Shown: positions 45,706 to 55,524 of the stretch, in pieces
How positions within the stretch are numbered: position 1 is the stretch's first letter
How the letters are laid out: every line of letters starts with the position of its first letter
Source of the DNA: Gammaproteobacteria bacterium
GTDB lineage: Bacteria > Pseudomonadota > Gammaproteobacteria > S144-34
DNA: 61,591 nucleotides
Assembly (NCBI GenBank): GCA_026989495.1
Contig: JALSJE010000073.1
Location: 1-61,591 of the forward strand
Reading direction: 5' to 3'
Notes under the pieces: generated by a model
What the model was told of the DNA's origin: nothing
Database searches by the model: none
Seen by the model: only the letters and a program-made list of their open reading frames with translations
Position numbers and translations under genes: made by a program

Positions 45706-47675
45706 CCGCCGAGCTCGGGCACCTCGCGCTGGCACTGGCGCTGGCCCTGGCGGCGCTCCAGGCCGTGCTCGGCCTGGGCGGCGGTGCCCGGGGCGATGCG
45801 GCCTGGATCGCTGGCGCGCTCGGTGCGGCCCGGGGCCAGGCGCTGCTGACGGTGATCGCCTTCGCCGCCCTCACCTGGGCGGCGGTGCGAAGCGACTTCA
45901 CGCTGCTCTACCTGGCGCAGAATTCCAACAGCCAGCTTCCCCTGCTCTACAAGATCACGGGGGTGTGGGGCGCCCACGAGGGCTCGCTCCTGCTGTGGGG
46001 CATGGTGCTCGCCCTGTGGGGCGCCGCGGTGGCCATCCAGGGCCGACGCGCCCTGCCGGCCGCCTTCCTCGCCCGCCTGGTCGGTGTGCTCGGCCTGGTG
46101 GGCACGGGGTTCCTCGCCTTCCTCCTGCTCACATCCAACCCCTTCGAGCGGCTGTGGCCGCCGCCCCCCGAAGGTCGCGATCTCAACCCTCTGCTGCAGG
46201 ATCCCGGCCTCGCGGCGCATCCGCCCCTGCTCTACATGGGGTATGTGGGGCTGGCCGTGCCCTTTGCCTTCGCCGTGGCGGCGCTGCTCGAAGGGCGCAT
46301 GGAAGCGGCCTGGCTGCGCTGGGCGCGCCCGTGGGCGGCGGTGGCCTGGGTGTTTCTCACCCTCGGCATCGCCATCGGGAGCTGGTGGGCCTACTACGAG
46401 CTGGGTTGGGGCGGCTGGTGGTTCTGGGATCCCGTCGAGAACGCCTCGCTCATGCCCTGGCTCGTCGCCACCGCGCTCATCCATTCGCTGGCCGTGAGCG
46501 AGAAGCGCGGGGCCTTCAAGGGCTGGACCGTGCTGCTCGCCGTGCTCGCCTTCGCGCTGAGCCTGCTCGGCACCTTCCTCGTGCGCTCGGGCGTGCTCAC
46601 CTCCGTCCATGCCTTCGCGAGCGACCCCACGCGCGGGGTCTTCATACTGGTGCTCCTGCTGGCGGTGGTGGGGGGATCGCTTCTCCTCTATGCCCTGCGG
46701 GGCGAGCGGCTGGGTGTGTCCGACGTCCGCTTCGCCCCGGTCTCGCGCGAGGGTGCCCTGCTCGCCAACAACGCGCTCCTGCTCGCGGCGGCCGGCGCGG
46801 TGCTGATCGGCACACTCTATCCGCTCGTGCTCGAGGCCCTGGGCGGAGCAAAGATCTCCGTCGGTCCACCCTATTTCAACGCGGTCTTCCTTCCCCTGGT
46901 GGCGCCCCTGGTGGCGCTGACGGCCGTGGCGGGCGTCCTGCGATGGAAACGCGACGCGGTGGGGCGCCTCGCACGGCTGCTCTGGCCGGCGGGTCTTGCC
47001 GCTCTCGGCGCCGGCGCAGCCGCCGTCCCGGCCGCGCGGGCGCATCTGGCAGCCGCCGCGGGGGTGGCGCTTGCCGCTTGGCTCGCCGGCGGGATCGCCG
47101 TCGCCCTCTGGCAGCGGGCGCGTCACCAGGGTCTGCGTGGGCTCGCGCGGATGGGCCGGGCGGAGGCCGGCATGCATCTCGCCCATCTCGGGCTCGCCGT
47201 CACGGTGGTGGGGGTGAGCCTGGCCGGGCCGCTCGAGCTGGCGCGCGACGTGCGCATGGGAGCGGGCGATGCGGTACGTCTCGGCGGCTACCTTTTCCGG
47301 CTCGAGGGCTTCACGCGGGTGCAGGGCCCGAACTACGAGGGCGTACGCGCACGGTTCCGGGTGCTCGACGGCGATGGTCGCATGGTCGCCCGCCTCTTCC
47401 CGGAGAAGCGCCGCTACGGCTCGCGCACCGACATGCCGATGACGGAGGCCGGCATCGAGGCCGGTGCCTTCCGCGATCTCTACGTCTCGCTCGGCGAGCC
47501 CATCGGGAAGACGGGGGACTGGGCGGTGCGGGTGCACGTGAAGCCCTTCGTCCGCTGGGTATGGGGGGGCGCGCTGCTGATGGCACTGGGTGGGCTGTGG
47601 GCCGCCTCCGACCGGCGCTACCGCATGGGCGTGCGCCTGCGACGTGCGGCCGTCGCCGTGGAGGAACCGGCCTGA
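45702..47675 (+). CDS. ccmF: Cytochrome c haem lyase CcmF
   Basis: 657 aa from a GTG overlapping ccmE by 4 bp. About 15 membrane segments and the WWD domain [19 protein letters not shown]. Conserved His residues in SVHAFASDP and similar loops. It ligates haem to apocytochromes with CcmH and CcmI. Confidence 0.94.
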   Translation: MTAELGHLALALALALAALQAVLGLGGGARGDAAWIAGALGAARGQALLTVIAFAALTWAAVRSDFTLLYLAQNSNSQLPLLYKITGVWGAHEGSLLLWGMVLALWGAAVAIQGRRALPAAFLARLVGVLGLVGTGFLAFLLLTSNPFERLWPPPPEGRDLNPLLQDPGLAAHPPLLYMGYVGLAVPFAFAVAALLEGRMEAAWLRWARPWAAVAWVFLTLGIAIGSWWAYYELGWGGWWFWDPVENASLMPWLVATALIHSLAVSEKRGAFKGWTVLLAVLAFALSLLGTFLVRSGVLTSVHAFASDPTRGVFILVLLLAVVGGSLLLYALRGERLGVSDVRFAPVSREGALLANNALLLAAAGAVLIGTLYPLVLEALGGAKISVGPPYFNAVFLPLVAPLVALTAVAGVLRWKRDAVGRLARLLWPAGLAALGAGAAAVPAARAHLAAAAGVALAAWLAGGIAVALWQRARHQGLRGLARMGRAEAGMHLAHLGLAVTVVGVSLAGPLELARDVRMGAGDAVRLGGYLFRLEGFTRVQGPNYEGVRARFRVLDGDGRMVARLFPEKRRYGSRTDMPMTEAGIEAGAFRDLYVSLGEPIGKTGDWAVRVHVKPFVRWVWGGALLMALGGLWAASDRRYRMGVRLRRAAVAVEEPA

Positions 47676-47721
47676 TGGGCGCCGATACGTGGCCTCACCG
47701 GTCGCCGAGGAGGCGGGTGCC

Positions 47722-48276
47722 GTGAGGTTGGGCCCGCACCTGCGCTACGGTCTGCCCCTGCTGGTCTTCGCCGCCCTGGCGGCGCTGCTCTGGCAGGGGC
47801 TCGGGCGCGACCCCAGGCTGGTTCCCTCTCCCCTGGTGGGCAAGCCCGCGCCTGCCTTCAGCCTCCCTTCCCTGCGCGAGCCATCGCGCGTGGTGGGCAC
47901 CGACGATCTCCGTGGCCGCGTGGCCCTGCTCAACGTGTGGGCGAGCTGGTGCACCGCCTGCCGTCAGGAGCATCCGCTGCTGATGCGTGTGGCGCGGGAG
48001 GAGAAGGTGCCCATCTATGGCCTCAACTACAAGGACCGCCGCGAGGATGCGCTGCGCTGGCTCGACGGGCTGGGCGACCCCTATGTGTGGAGCGCGCACG
48101 ATCTCGAGGGCAGGGTCGGCATCGACTGGGGTGTCTATGGGGTGCCGGAGACGTTCGTCATCGATCGGCGGGGCGTGATCCGCTACAAGCACATCGGCCC
48201 GATCGACGAGCGGGCCTGGCGCGAGCGCATCGCGCCCCTGCTGGCCGAGCTGCGCCGCGAGGAGGCCGCACCGTGA
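47722..48276 (+). CDS. ccmG: Thioredoxin-like CcmG/DsbE
   Basis: 184 aa from a GTG after GAGGAGGCGGG. One membrane anchor, then a periplasmic thioredoxin domain with WASWCTACRQEHP active site and cis-proline GVYGVPETFVIDR. It keeps apocytochrome cysteines reduced. Confidence 0.92.
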   Translation: MRLGPHLRYGLPLLVFAALAALLWQGLGRDPRLVPSPLVGKPAPAFSLPSLREPSRVVGTDDLRGRVALLNVWASWCTACRQEHPLLMRVAREEKVPIYGLNYKDRREDALRWLDGLGDPYVWSAHDLEGRVGIDWGVYGVPETFVIDRRGVIRYKHIGPIDERAWRERIAPLLAELRREEAAP

Positions 48277-48770
48277 GACGGCCCCGGCGGGGAGCGGCGC
48301 TGGCGGCCGTGGCGCTCTTCTGGGCGGGGGCGCTGCCTGGGGCGATCGAGCCCCGAGACTTCCCCACCGCCGAGCAGGATGCGCTCTATCACGAGCTCAT
48401 AGAGGAGCTGCGCTGCCTGGTGTGCCAGAACCAGAACCTGGCCGAGTCGAACGCACCGCTCGCCAAGGACCTGCGTGACGAGATCGCCGCCATGGTGACG
48501 GCCGGCAAGGGCCGCGAGGAGGTGGTGGCGTTCCTGGTCGCGCGTTACGGTGACTTCGTCCTCTACCGCCCGCCGTTGCGGCCCGATACCTGGCTGCTGT
48601 GGGCAGGCCCCTTCGTCCTCCTGGTGGCCGGGATTGGCGCCCTGGCGCTGGTGCTGCGGCGCCGCTCGACCGCCGCCGGCGCTCCGGCGCCCGACCCGGG
48701 CAGCCTCGAGCGCGCGCGGGCGCTCCTGCGCGGGTCTGCGCCGGATACCACCGAAGGCGGGCCACGGTGA
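48273..48770 (+). CDS. ccmH: Cytochrome c maturation protein CcmH
   Basis: 165 aa from a GTG overlapping ccmG. LRCLVCQNQNLAES holds the redox CxxC; one C-terminal membrane segment follows (LLWAGPFVLLVAGIGALAL). It works with CcmG and CcmI on the apocytochrome. Confidence 0.92.
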   Translation: MRRPRRGAALAAVALFWAGALPGAIEPRDFPTAEQDALYHELIEELRCLVCQNQNLAESNAPLAKDLRDEIAAMVTAGKGREEVVAFLVARYGDFVLYRPPLRPDTWLLWAGPFVLLVAGIGALALVLRRRSTAAGAPAPDPGSLERARALLRGSAPDTTEGGPR

Positions 48771-49660
48771 GCACCGCGGTCTTCTACGTTCTCGCCGCCG
48801 CGCTCGCGGCGGGGGCGGCGGCGACGGCCCTGGCTCCCCTCCTGCGGGCGCGGCACGGCGGGGCAGACCACCTGGACTCGCGGGCCCGGGCCCACCGCCG
48901 CCGGCTGGCCGAACTGGACGCCGAACACCGCGCCGGCCTGCTCTCGGCCCAGGACCATGCCGAGGCGAGGCGGGAAGTGGAAGCGGCGCTCGCGCGCGAG
49001 CTTGAGGCTGGCGAGGGCCCGGCACCATCCCGCCGGGGGCGGGCTGCCGCGGCAGCACTCGTCGCGGTCGCCCTCGCGGGAGGAATGGCTCTCTACGGCT
49101 GGCTGGGGCGTCCCGACCTCGCCGATCCCTCGCTCGCGGGACGCCTGCCGACGCCCGAGGCGCCGCCGCCCTCCGTCGAGGCCATGGTGGCACGGCTCGA
49201 GGCGCGGCTCAGAGAGCGACCCGAGGACGCGCAGGGCTGGATGATGCTCGGCCGCTCCTACCGGGTCCTGGGGCGGGCCGGAGATGCCGCGCGCGCCTAT
49301 GGCGAGGCCCTCCGGCGGGTGGAGGCCCCGTCTGCGGACCTGCTCGTGGCCTATGCAGAGGCACGCATCCTCGCGGCGGAGGGACAGGTGGACGGGCAGG
49401 CCGCCGGGGCGCTCTCCCGCGCCCTCACCCTGGAGCCGGATCACGCGCTGGGGCTGTGGCTCGACGGGCTCGCCGCCTTCCAGCGCGGCGACTACGCGCG
49501 AGCGCTCGCGCGCTGGGAGCGTGTGCTGAACACCGGCGGGGCTGCCGATCCCCGGGTGGAGTCCATGCTGCGCGAGCAGATCGCCGAGGCGCGCCGCCGC
49601 CTCGACGGCGCCGGCGCCTCATCGGCGCCGGCCGATGGCCAGCCCGAGCAGGAAAAGTAG
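48767..49660 (+). CDS. ccmI: Cytochrome c maturation chaperone CcmI
   Basis: 297 aa from a GTG overlapping ccmH. Two N-terminal membrane helices flank a cytoplasmic loop; a periplasmic TPR region follows (EDAQGWMMLGRSYRVLGRAGDAARAY). It binds apocytochrome C-termini. Its 3' end overlaps the convergent second ctaA by 42 bp. Confidence 0.88.
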   Translation: MSTAVFYVLAAALAAGAAATALAPLLRARHGGADHLDSRARAHRRRLAELDAEHRAGLLSAQDHAEARREVEAALARELEAGEGPAPSRRGRAAAAALVAVALAGGMALYGWLGRPDLADPSLAGRLPTPEAPPPSVEAMVARLEARLRERPEDAQGWMMLGRSYRVLGRAGDAARAYGEALRRVEAPSADLLVAYAEARILAAEGQVDGQAAGALSRALTLEPDHALGLWLDGLAAFQRGDYARALARWERVLNTGGAADPRVESMLREQIAEARRRLDGAGASSAPADGQPEQEK

Positions 49661-50404
49661 CTGCGCCCCGGTCCCGTGGGCGGTGGCGAGCGCCGCCGTG
49701 GGCACGGCGGTGGCCAGGAAGGCGCCCGTCGCAAGCTGGGCGGCCGCCGCCGCCGCAACCCCGGCGGCCAGGCCCGGACGGGCGGCGCGCAGGAGCCGCC
49801 ATGCCAGCATTCCGGCCGCGAGGGCGAGGCCCACCGCCACCGCCCGGTGGGCCAGATGGAGCGGGGCGGCGGGTCCCGCATCCGCGCCGCACAGAGGCAG
49901 CCCCGGGCAGTCGGCCACGGAGAAGCCCGCCGCGATCGTTCCCCCGTTCACGGCCGCGAGTCCCGCGAACGCGGCCACCAGCAGCCCGAGGCGCCGGACG
50001 CCGGGCTCCGGCGTCCCCGGCGCGGCGAGCCAGGCGAGGGCACCCGCCAGGGCCCAGCCGCCCAGCAGGTTAGCCAGCGTCACCGCATCGCGTGCCGCAT
50101 CGCCCGAGAGCGGCCCGATGAGCGCGAGCCCCGCCACGGCGCCGGCCGCCAGCGTGGCGGCGGCGCGCCCGTCGCGCGTGCGCCACGCCCGCACCAGCAG
50201 CCACGCCACCAGCACGAGGACGAGGAGGGCGAGCATGCGGTGGGCGGGGCGCAGCCCGGCAGGTATGGTGAAGACCGCTTCGCCGTAGCATGAGGGCCAC
50301 GGCTGGCAGCCCAGCCCCGAGCGCAGATGCCGCACGTATGCGCTCAGCGCACCCAGGACCACCGTCGCGGCCGCCGCCGCTGACGACCATTCTCTCAGCG
50401 ACAT
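49619..50404 (-). CDS. Second CtaA/Cox15-like haem A synthase, cysteine-pair type
   Basis: 261 aa, about eight membrane segments. SGLGCQPWPSCYG in the first loop and DCPGLPLCG in the second give two cysteine pairs, as in Bacillus-type CtaA. His ligands occur in PAHRML, AHRAVAVG and AHGTGAQ. It is divergent from the B-type oxidase operon and convergent with ccmI. Why this genome keeps two CtaA forms is unclear; it may serve the nearby oxidase, or oxidation of a different haem. Confidence 0.78.
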   Translation of the reverse strand: MSLREWSSAAAAATVVLGALSAYVRHLRSGLGCQPWPSCYGEAVFTIPAGLRPAHRMLALLVLVLVAWLLVRAWRTRDGRAAATLAAGAVAGLALIGPLSGDAARDAVTLANLLGGWALAGALAWLAAPGTPEPGVRRLGLLVAAFAGLAAVNGGTIAAGFSVADCPGLPLCGADAGPAAPLHLAHRAVAVGLALAAGMLAWRLLRAARPGLAAGVAAAAAAQLATGAFLATAVPTAALATAHGTGAQLLFLLGLAIGRRR

Positions 50405-50706
50405 GACGGCTCGGGACAGGGCGGGTGGCACCGAACGGCCCGCCGCCTGATGCCGGGCCGCCTGGGGGCTGCTCCTCTCCCGTCTCTCATCGCGTGCCGT
50501 GCGCGCGCGCCTCGCGGCTCCCCGGGGGCAGGGGTGAATCCCGACAGGCGGCCTCCTCCGGACCTGTGCCTTCTCCGAACACGACAGTGCAAGCCCTGCA
50601 GGGTGCGGCGGGCACGGCCGCCGGAGGGCCCCGCAACTGACATCGCGCAGAAGACGGCAGGTGCGGCCGCCGACTCCTGCGCGCCGCGGCATTGTGGCGC
50701 AATCAC

Positions 50707-50748
50707 TTGACCTCCATCAAGGAGATGTCTGCGTCCGAAAACTAGAAA
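50707..50748 (+). promoter_or_regulatory. FNR-type box and -10 before the B-type oxidase operon
   Basis: TTGAC-CTCC-ATCAA at 50707-50720 differs from the FNR consensus at one base. TAGAAA at 50743-50748 is a plausible -10; the box centre then falls 41.5 bp before the expected start, the class II activator position. The rest of the 416-bp gap 50405-50820 shows nothing else I recognise. Confidence 0.65.
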
Positions 50749-50820
50749 ACCTGACATGATCCATCCGGAGGCGATGCACGATCGTGGATTCGGGGCCCTT
50801 ACAGAGAGAGGAGCGGAGCG

Positions 50821-51012
50821 ATGGCAGAGCACGAAGACCAGGCGCGCAAAGAGGAAGGGGGGTCGATGGATCAGTTTGGGGCCGACGTGCCCGTCATGCA
50901 GCGCATCCTCGACAGCCCATTCCTGCTCCTGTTCCTGGGAATCACGATCCCCACCGTCTTCTATCTCGTCTGGGGAATCATGGAGATCATCAGCATCCCG
51001 ATCGCGAAATGA
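50821..51012 (+). CDS. Small single-helix oxidase subunit
   Basis: 63 aa from the ATG after GAGAGAGGAG. A charged N-terminus (EHEDQARKEEGG) precedes one membrane helix (FLLLFLGITIPTVFYLVWGIMEII). The size and position before the CuA subunit match subunit IIa-like peptides of B-type (ba3-like) oxidases. Confidence 0.72.
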   Translation: MAEHEDQARKEEGGSMDQFGADVPVMQRILDSPFLLLFLGITIPTVFYLVWGIMEIISIPIAK

Positions 51013-51076
51013 GGGGATGGGACGGGGGTGACGCCGGCAAGCGGCCGCGGAACGACAACAACCACGAGGTACGGTC

Positions 51077-51613
51077 ATGAGCGCGATTCTACCGCCTGCA
51101 CAGCGGCTCTGGTGGAAGGAGCCGGTCGAGCGCATCGAGATCGTCTGGATCGTCCTGGCGTTCGTCTGGTGCCTGATCCTCACCTTCATGATGCCCTACT
51201 GGCACGTCTTCGGTAAGCAGAACCTCTCCAACGAGGCCTACCGCACGACGCCGCAGGCCTTCGCCGCGAAGGCGCAGGCCGTGGTCGACAAGTGGAAGGT
51301 GCGCGAGGTGGGCGGCGTGCCCGTGGTCAGGCCCCCCGCCGGTGCCGATATCTACCTCGTCGGGAGGCTGTGGCAGTGGTGGCCGGCCTACGAGCTCAAG
51401 AAAGGCGAGAGCTACCGTCTGCACCTGTCGTCGCTCGACTGGCAGCACGGCTTCTCTCTCCAGCCGGTCAATATCAACACGCAGGTGCTGCCGGGGTACG
51501 AGATGGTGATCACGATAACGCCGAACGAGGCGGGCGAATACACCATCGTCTGCAACGAGTACTGCGGTATCGGGCACCACAACATGCTCGGCAAGATCTT
51601 CGTGGTGGACTGA
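51077..51613 (+). CDS. Haem-copper oxidase subunit II with CuA site
   Basis: 178 aa. One N-terminal membrane helix (IEIVWIVLAFVWCLILTFM), then a cupredoxin domain. CuA ligands are complete: H124 (DWQHGFSLQP), C159, E161, C163, H167 and M170 (CNEYCGIGHHNM). The short form with CNEYCG and one helix is typical of B-family oxidases. It takes electrons from a cytochrome c or cupredoxin. A CuA site argues for an electron-carrier donor even if the catalytic subunit reduces NO rather than O2. Confidence 0.92.
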   Translation: MSAILPPAQRLWWKEPVERIEIVWIVLAFVWCLILTFMMPYWHVFGKQNLSNEAYRTTPQAFAAKAQAVVDKWKVREVGGVPVVRPPAGADIYLVGRLWQWWPAYELKKGESYRLHLSSLDWQHGFSLQPVNINTQVLPGYEMVITITPNEAGEYTIVCNEYCGIGHHNMLGKIFVVD

Positions 51614-51626
51614 GGGGGGAGCAGCC

Positions 51627-53330
51627 ATGGCCGTCGATCGCACCTTCCGCATCTGCCCCCAGACGGGGCTCGCCTACCATCGGTCCGCCGAGCAGCTCAT
51701 GAAGGCCCATGCCGTCGCCGGCGTGGTGGCCCTGCTGGTGGGCGGTGTGCTCGCGCTGTTCGTGGCGCTCACCCGCTGGCCGGCCGTGCACATGCTGCCG
51801 GCGGACAGGTTCTACCAGGCGCTCACGGCGCACGGCATCGACATGCTGATCTTCTGGATCATCTTCTTCGAGATCGCCGTGCTCTACTTCACCTCCTCCA
51901 CCCTGCTGCGGGCCCGCCTGGCCTCGCCGCGCGTCGGGTGGGCCGGGTTCGCCCTTATGGTGATCGGCGCCTTGATCACCAACTGGGCCATTCTGCGCGG
52001 CAAATCCAGCGTGATGATGACCTCCTACGTGCCCATGCCGGCCGAGCCCAGCTTCTACCTGGGGCTCATCCTGTTCGCGGTGGGGGCGCTGATCGGCTGC
52101 TTCATCTTCCTCGCCACGCTGGTTATCGCGCGCTACGAGCGCACCTATGAAGGCTCCATCCCGCTGGTCACCTTCGGGGCGCTCACGGCCTGCATCATCG
52201 CCATCCTCACCATCGCCAACGGCGCCATCATCCTGATCCCCACCTGGCTGTGGTCGCTGGGATACATATCCAATATTGACCCCCTCATGTACCGCGTCGT
52301 GTGGTGGGCCTTGGGGCATCCTTCTCAGCAGATCAACGTCTCGGCCCATGTGGCAGTGTGGTACGCCATCGCGGCCATCGTCTTCGGCGCCAAGCCCATG
52401 TCGGAGAAGGTCAGCCGGATGGCCTTCCTGCTCTACATTCTGTTCCTGCAGCTCGCCTCGGCCCACCATCTGCTCGTCGACCCCGGGGTGAGCGCGGAAT
52501 GGAAGATGTTCAACACCAGCTACGCCATGTATCTGGCGGTGCTGGCGAGCATGATCCACGGGCTGACGGTCCCGGGCTCGATCGAGGTGGCCCAGCGGCG
52601 CAAGGGCTACACCAAGGGCCTGTTCGAGTGGCTGCGCAAGGCGCCGTGGGGCAACCCCGTCTTCTCGGGGATGTTCATCTCGCTGGTGGTGTTCGGTTTC
52701 CTCGGGGGTATCTCCGGGGTGGTGATGGGTACCGAGCAGATCAACATCATCATCCACAACACCATCTACGTGCCCGGTCACTTCCATGCCACCGTGGCCA
52801 CCGGCACCACGCTCGCCTTCATGGCGCTCACCTACTTCCTCATCCCCACGCTGTTCCGGCGTGAGCTCATCATGCAGGGCCTTGCCAAGTGGCAGCCCTA
52901 CATCTTCGGCATCAGCATGGCGGTGCTGTCGCTGTTCATGATGGGCGCAGGCACGCTGGGCGTGGCCCGCAGGCACTGGGACATGGCATTCGCCGGCAAC
53001 CCACTCGGCTTCGAGTATCCCACCACCGCCTATCTGATGATGGGTCTGGTGGGGATCGCGGGCGTCGGCGCGGTGATCGGCGGCGCGGCCTATATCCTTA
53101 TTACGGTGGGATCGATCCTCTTCGGGCGGAAGCTCCCCGCCGGCGAGATCACCACGCAGCCGGAGCCGGTGCGCGCCCCCGTATCCGAGGCCTTGGAGGG
53201 CCATGGCGGCGGGGTGGGTGTGCTGGAGGCGCGCGGCACCTTCGCGCTGGCCATGCTCCTGCTCGTGAGCTTCGTGATCTACTACTTCATCAACTGGAAG
53301 TACCTGGCCTCGGTCTGGGGCCTGAGCTGA
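51627..53330 (+). CDS. B-family haem-copper oxidase subunit I lacking the active-site tyrosine (sNOR-like?)
   Basis: 567 aa, about 13 membrane segments. Haem ligands are present: H69 (TAHGIDMLIFW) and the HFH pair H385/H387 (YVPGHFHATVA). CuB ligands H231 and H280/H281 (SAHHLLVDPG) are present. However, the segment that should read GHPxVY reads GHPSQQIN: the position four after H231 is Gln235, so the cross-linked tyrosine of O2-reducing B-type enzymes is missing, and no tyrosine replaces it nearby. NO reductases derived from this family (sNOR, known from norSY-senC clusters of nitrifiers) also lack it. Function as NO reductase or an atypical oxidase is open. Confidence 0.85.
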   Translation: MAVDRTFRICPQTGLAYHRSAEQLMKAHAVAGVVALLVGGVLALFVALTRWPAVHMLPADRFYQALTAHGIDMLIFWIIFFEIAVLYFTSSTLLRARLASPRVGWAGFALMVIGALITNWAILRGKSSVMMTSYVPMPAEPSFYLGLILFAVGALIGCFIFLATLVIARYERTYEGSIPLVTFGALTACIIAILTIANGAIILIPTWLWSLGYISNIDPLMYRVVWWALGHPSQQINVSAHVAVWYAIAAIVFGAKPMSEKVSRMAFLLYILFLQLASAHHLLVDPGVSAEWKMFNTSYAMYLAVLASMIHGLTVPGSIEVAQRRKGYTKGLFEWLRKAPWGNPVFSGMFISLVVFGFLGGISGVVMGTEQINIIIHNTIYVPGHFHATVATGTTLAFMALTYFLIPTLFRRELIMQGLAKWQPYIFGISMAVLSLFMMGAGTLGVARRHWDMAFAGNPLGFEYPTTAYLMMGLVGIAGVGAVIGGAAYILITVGSILFGRKLPAGEITTQPEPVRAPVSEALEGHGGGVGVLEARGTFALAMLLLVSFVIYYFINWKYLASVWGLS

Positions 53331-53384
53331 GCGAGGCGCGAGGCGGCGGGGCCCGGCCCCGCCGCCTCATGCCGGGGGGCCTCC

Positions 53385-54296
53385 ATGCGGGCGGGATCGG
53401 CGGCACGGGTGCAGGCGGAAGCAGATGCGGGCAGGCTGCAGGCCTTCCTCGGCCTCTGGAAGCCCCGCATCGGAATGGCCATCGGCTTCACCGGGGTCAC
53501 GGGCTACGCGCTGGCCGCCGGTCCCGCCTTCGATCCCGTGCTCGCCGCCTGGCTGTTTGCGGGGATGATGCTCGCGGCGGGAGGTGCCGGCGCCTTCAAC
53601 CAGTATGTGGAGCGCGACCTGGACGCGCGCATGCGCCGCACGCGCTCGCGTCCCTTCGTCACGGGCGAGTTCCGTGCCGGACCGCACTGGCTCATGGCCA
53701 TCGCGCTCGTCACGGGCACCGGGGTGGCGCTCACCGCCTGGCGCGCAGGCCCGTGGGCCGCCGTGGGGACGGCGCTCGGCACGCTCGTCTACGCGGTGGT
53801 CTACACCCTGTGGCTCAAGCGGCGCACGCATTGGAACATCGTGATCGGGGGGCTGGCGGGGAGCCTGGCCCTGCTCGCGGGCGCGGGGGCCGTCTCGGGC
53901 CAGGCCATGGGTGCGCCGCTGGTGGTGGCCTTCGCCGTGGTCCTGTTCCTCTGGACCCCCTCGCACTTCTGGAGCCTCGCCATCGCCCTGCGCAGCGACT
54001 ACGAGGCGGCGGACGTGCCCATGCTGCCGGCGGTGGCCGGCCCGCGGCATACCGCGCGTGTGGTGCTCGCCAACACGGTGGTCCTGGTGGCGGCCAGCTT
54101 CGTCCCGGCCGCCCTGGGGCTCGGCCCCGTCTACGGTCTGGTGGCCGCGGGCGCCGGGGCACTGTTCCTCTGGCACAATCTGCGCCAGGTGCGCGCACCC
54201 ACGCCCGCGTCCGGGCGCGCCAACTTCCGCGTCTCTCTCGTGCATCTCGCCCTGCTGCTGGGGGCGGCCACGCTCGCCGCCACCGGTATCTGGTAG
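53385..54296 (+). CDS. ctaB: Haem O synthase (protohaem IX farnesyltransferase)
   Basis: 303 aa from the ATG at 53385. UbiA fold with nine helices. Prenyl-diphosphate motif NQYVERDLDARMRRTRSRP, then SHFWSLAIALRSDYEAADVPM. It adds farnesyl to haem B; with CtaA this yields haem A for the oxidase. It follows subunit I by 54 bp. Confidence 0.92.
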   Translation: MRAGSAARVQAEADAGRLQAFLGLWKPRIGMAIGFTGVTGYALAAGPAFDPVLAAWLFAGMMLAAGGAGAFNQYVERDLDARMRRTRSRPFVTGEFRAGPHWLMAIALVTGTGVALTAWRAGPWAAVGTALGTLVYAVVYTLWLKRRTHWNIVIGGLAGSLALLAGAGAVSGQAMGAPLVVAFAVVLFLWTPSHFWSLAIALRSDYEAADVPMLPAVAGPRHTARVVLANTVVLVAASFVPAALGLGPVYGLVAAGAGALFLWHNLRQVRAPTPASGRANFRVSLVHLALLLGAATLAATGIW

Positions 54297-54307
54297 GCGG
54301 ATCCGCC

Positions 54308-55081
54308 ATGCGTGCGCTGGCGACGCTCCTGCTCGCGGCCGTGGCGCTGCCGGCGGCGGCGCTCGACCCCGAGCGCGCGCTGGCCGTGAGCCAGGCCGCC
54401 ATCGGCCGGCAGGTCTCCGACCACGTGCTCGTGCGCGCCGACGGCACCACGCTGCGGCTCTCGGAGCTCGCCGGCGTGCCCCTCGTGGTGAGCCTGGTCT
54501 ACACCGGCTGCTACCGGATCTGCCCCACCACCACGCGGCATCTGCTGCGGATGGCGCGGCTTGCGCGCAAGGCCCTGGGGCCCGGGCGCTTCAAGGTGCT
54601 GGTGATCGGCTTCGACACCGCACAGGACACCCCCGAGGCCATGCAGGTCTACGCGCGCAAGCAGGGCGCGGCAGGCGAGCCGGACTGGCTCTTCCTGAGC
54701 GCCGACGCCCGCACCGCCCGGGCGCTCGCCCGCGAGCTGGGCTTCGTCTATGAGCCCTCCCCGCGCGGATTCGACCACCTGCTCCAGGTGAGCGTGCTCG
54801 ACGGCGAGCGCCGCGTCTACCGCCAGGTCTACGGCGACGCCTTCACGGCGCCCCAGCTCGTCGAGCCCCTCAAGGAGCTGGCCCTGGGCCGGCGTGCGGA
54901 CAAGGGCCTGCTCGCCCACCTCGCGGATCGCGTGCGGCTCTTCTGCACCACCTACGACCCGTCCACGGGGGCGTACCGCTTCGACTACTCGCTCTTCATC
55001 GGCCTCACCATCGCGGCCCTCATCCTCCTGTCCACGCTGGCCTTCCTCGTGCACGAGCTGCGCCGCCGGGGCGCTTCTTGA
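54308..55081 (+). CDS. SCO1/SenC copper chaperone
   Basis: 257 aa. Signal peptide, thioredoxin-like domain with GCYRICP (CxxxC) and the distal His in GFDHLLQ, plus a C-terminal membrane helix (FIGLTIAALILLSTLAFLV), which is less common in SCO. It inserts copper into the CuA centre. Last gene of the oxidase operon; sNOR clusters also carry senC. Confidence 0.9.
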   Translation: MRALATLLLAAVALPAAALDPERALAVSQAAIGRQVSDHVLVRADGTTLRLSELAGVPLVVSLVYTGCYRICPTTTRHLLRMARLARKALGPGRFKVLVIGFDTAQDTPEAMQVYARKQGAAGEPDWLFLSADARTARALARELGFVYEPSPRGFDHLLQVSVLDGERRVYRQVYGDAFTAPQLVEPLKELALGRRADKGLLAHLADRVRLFCTTYDPSTGAYRFDYSLFIGLTIAALILLSTLAFLVHELRRRGAS

Positions 55082-55120
55082 CCCGGATCATGGTTGGGCC
55101 GCTCACGCGGGCCCTAGCAT
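55078..55120 (+). promoter_or_regulatory. FNR-like box and -10 before the cytochrome b/FeS operon
   Basis: TTGAC-CCGG-ATCAT at 55078-55091 overlaps the sco stop codon. TAGCAT at 55115-55120 is a plausible -10 with near class II spacing. About 400 bp of leader without a credible gene (55121-55524; an Arg-rich frame there looks spurious) precedes the GTG at 55525. Confidence 0.5.
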
Positions 55121-55524
55121 CATCGGTATGAGATCCATCCCGTGCGCACCCCCATCCGGAACCGTGGCGGCCGCCGCAGGTGCGGCGCGGTTGCGGACGC
55201 GCGGGATGGGGTGCGGGCGGCGATGCGGTCTGCGCGGGACGCGAGGACCGACGCTCGCGCTCGGCGCCGGGCCGCGCTGCCTGCGACTGGCCTTCGCGCC
55301 GCTGCGCGGCGCTTCGGCCCCGTGTCCGCGCGGCCGTCCCCGGCCGGCGACGCCCGCGCATCCCGCCTCCCCACACGCACGGGGGAGGGTGTGGGGGTGA
55401 GCGAGGCGCGCCGCAGCGCCCTCAGGTGGGGGGATCTGATTCTGTCGTCGCGCTCGAACCCCATCCGCCTGCGGTGGAATCCGGCAGGGAGGGCAGCGCC
55501 GACGCGGGGCGAGGAGGAGGGCAG

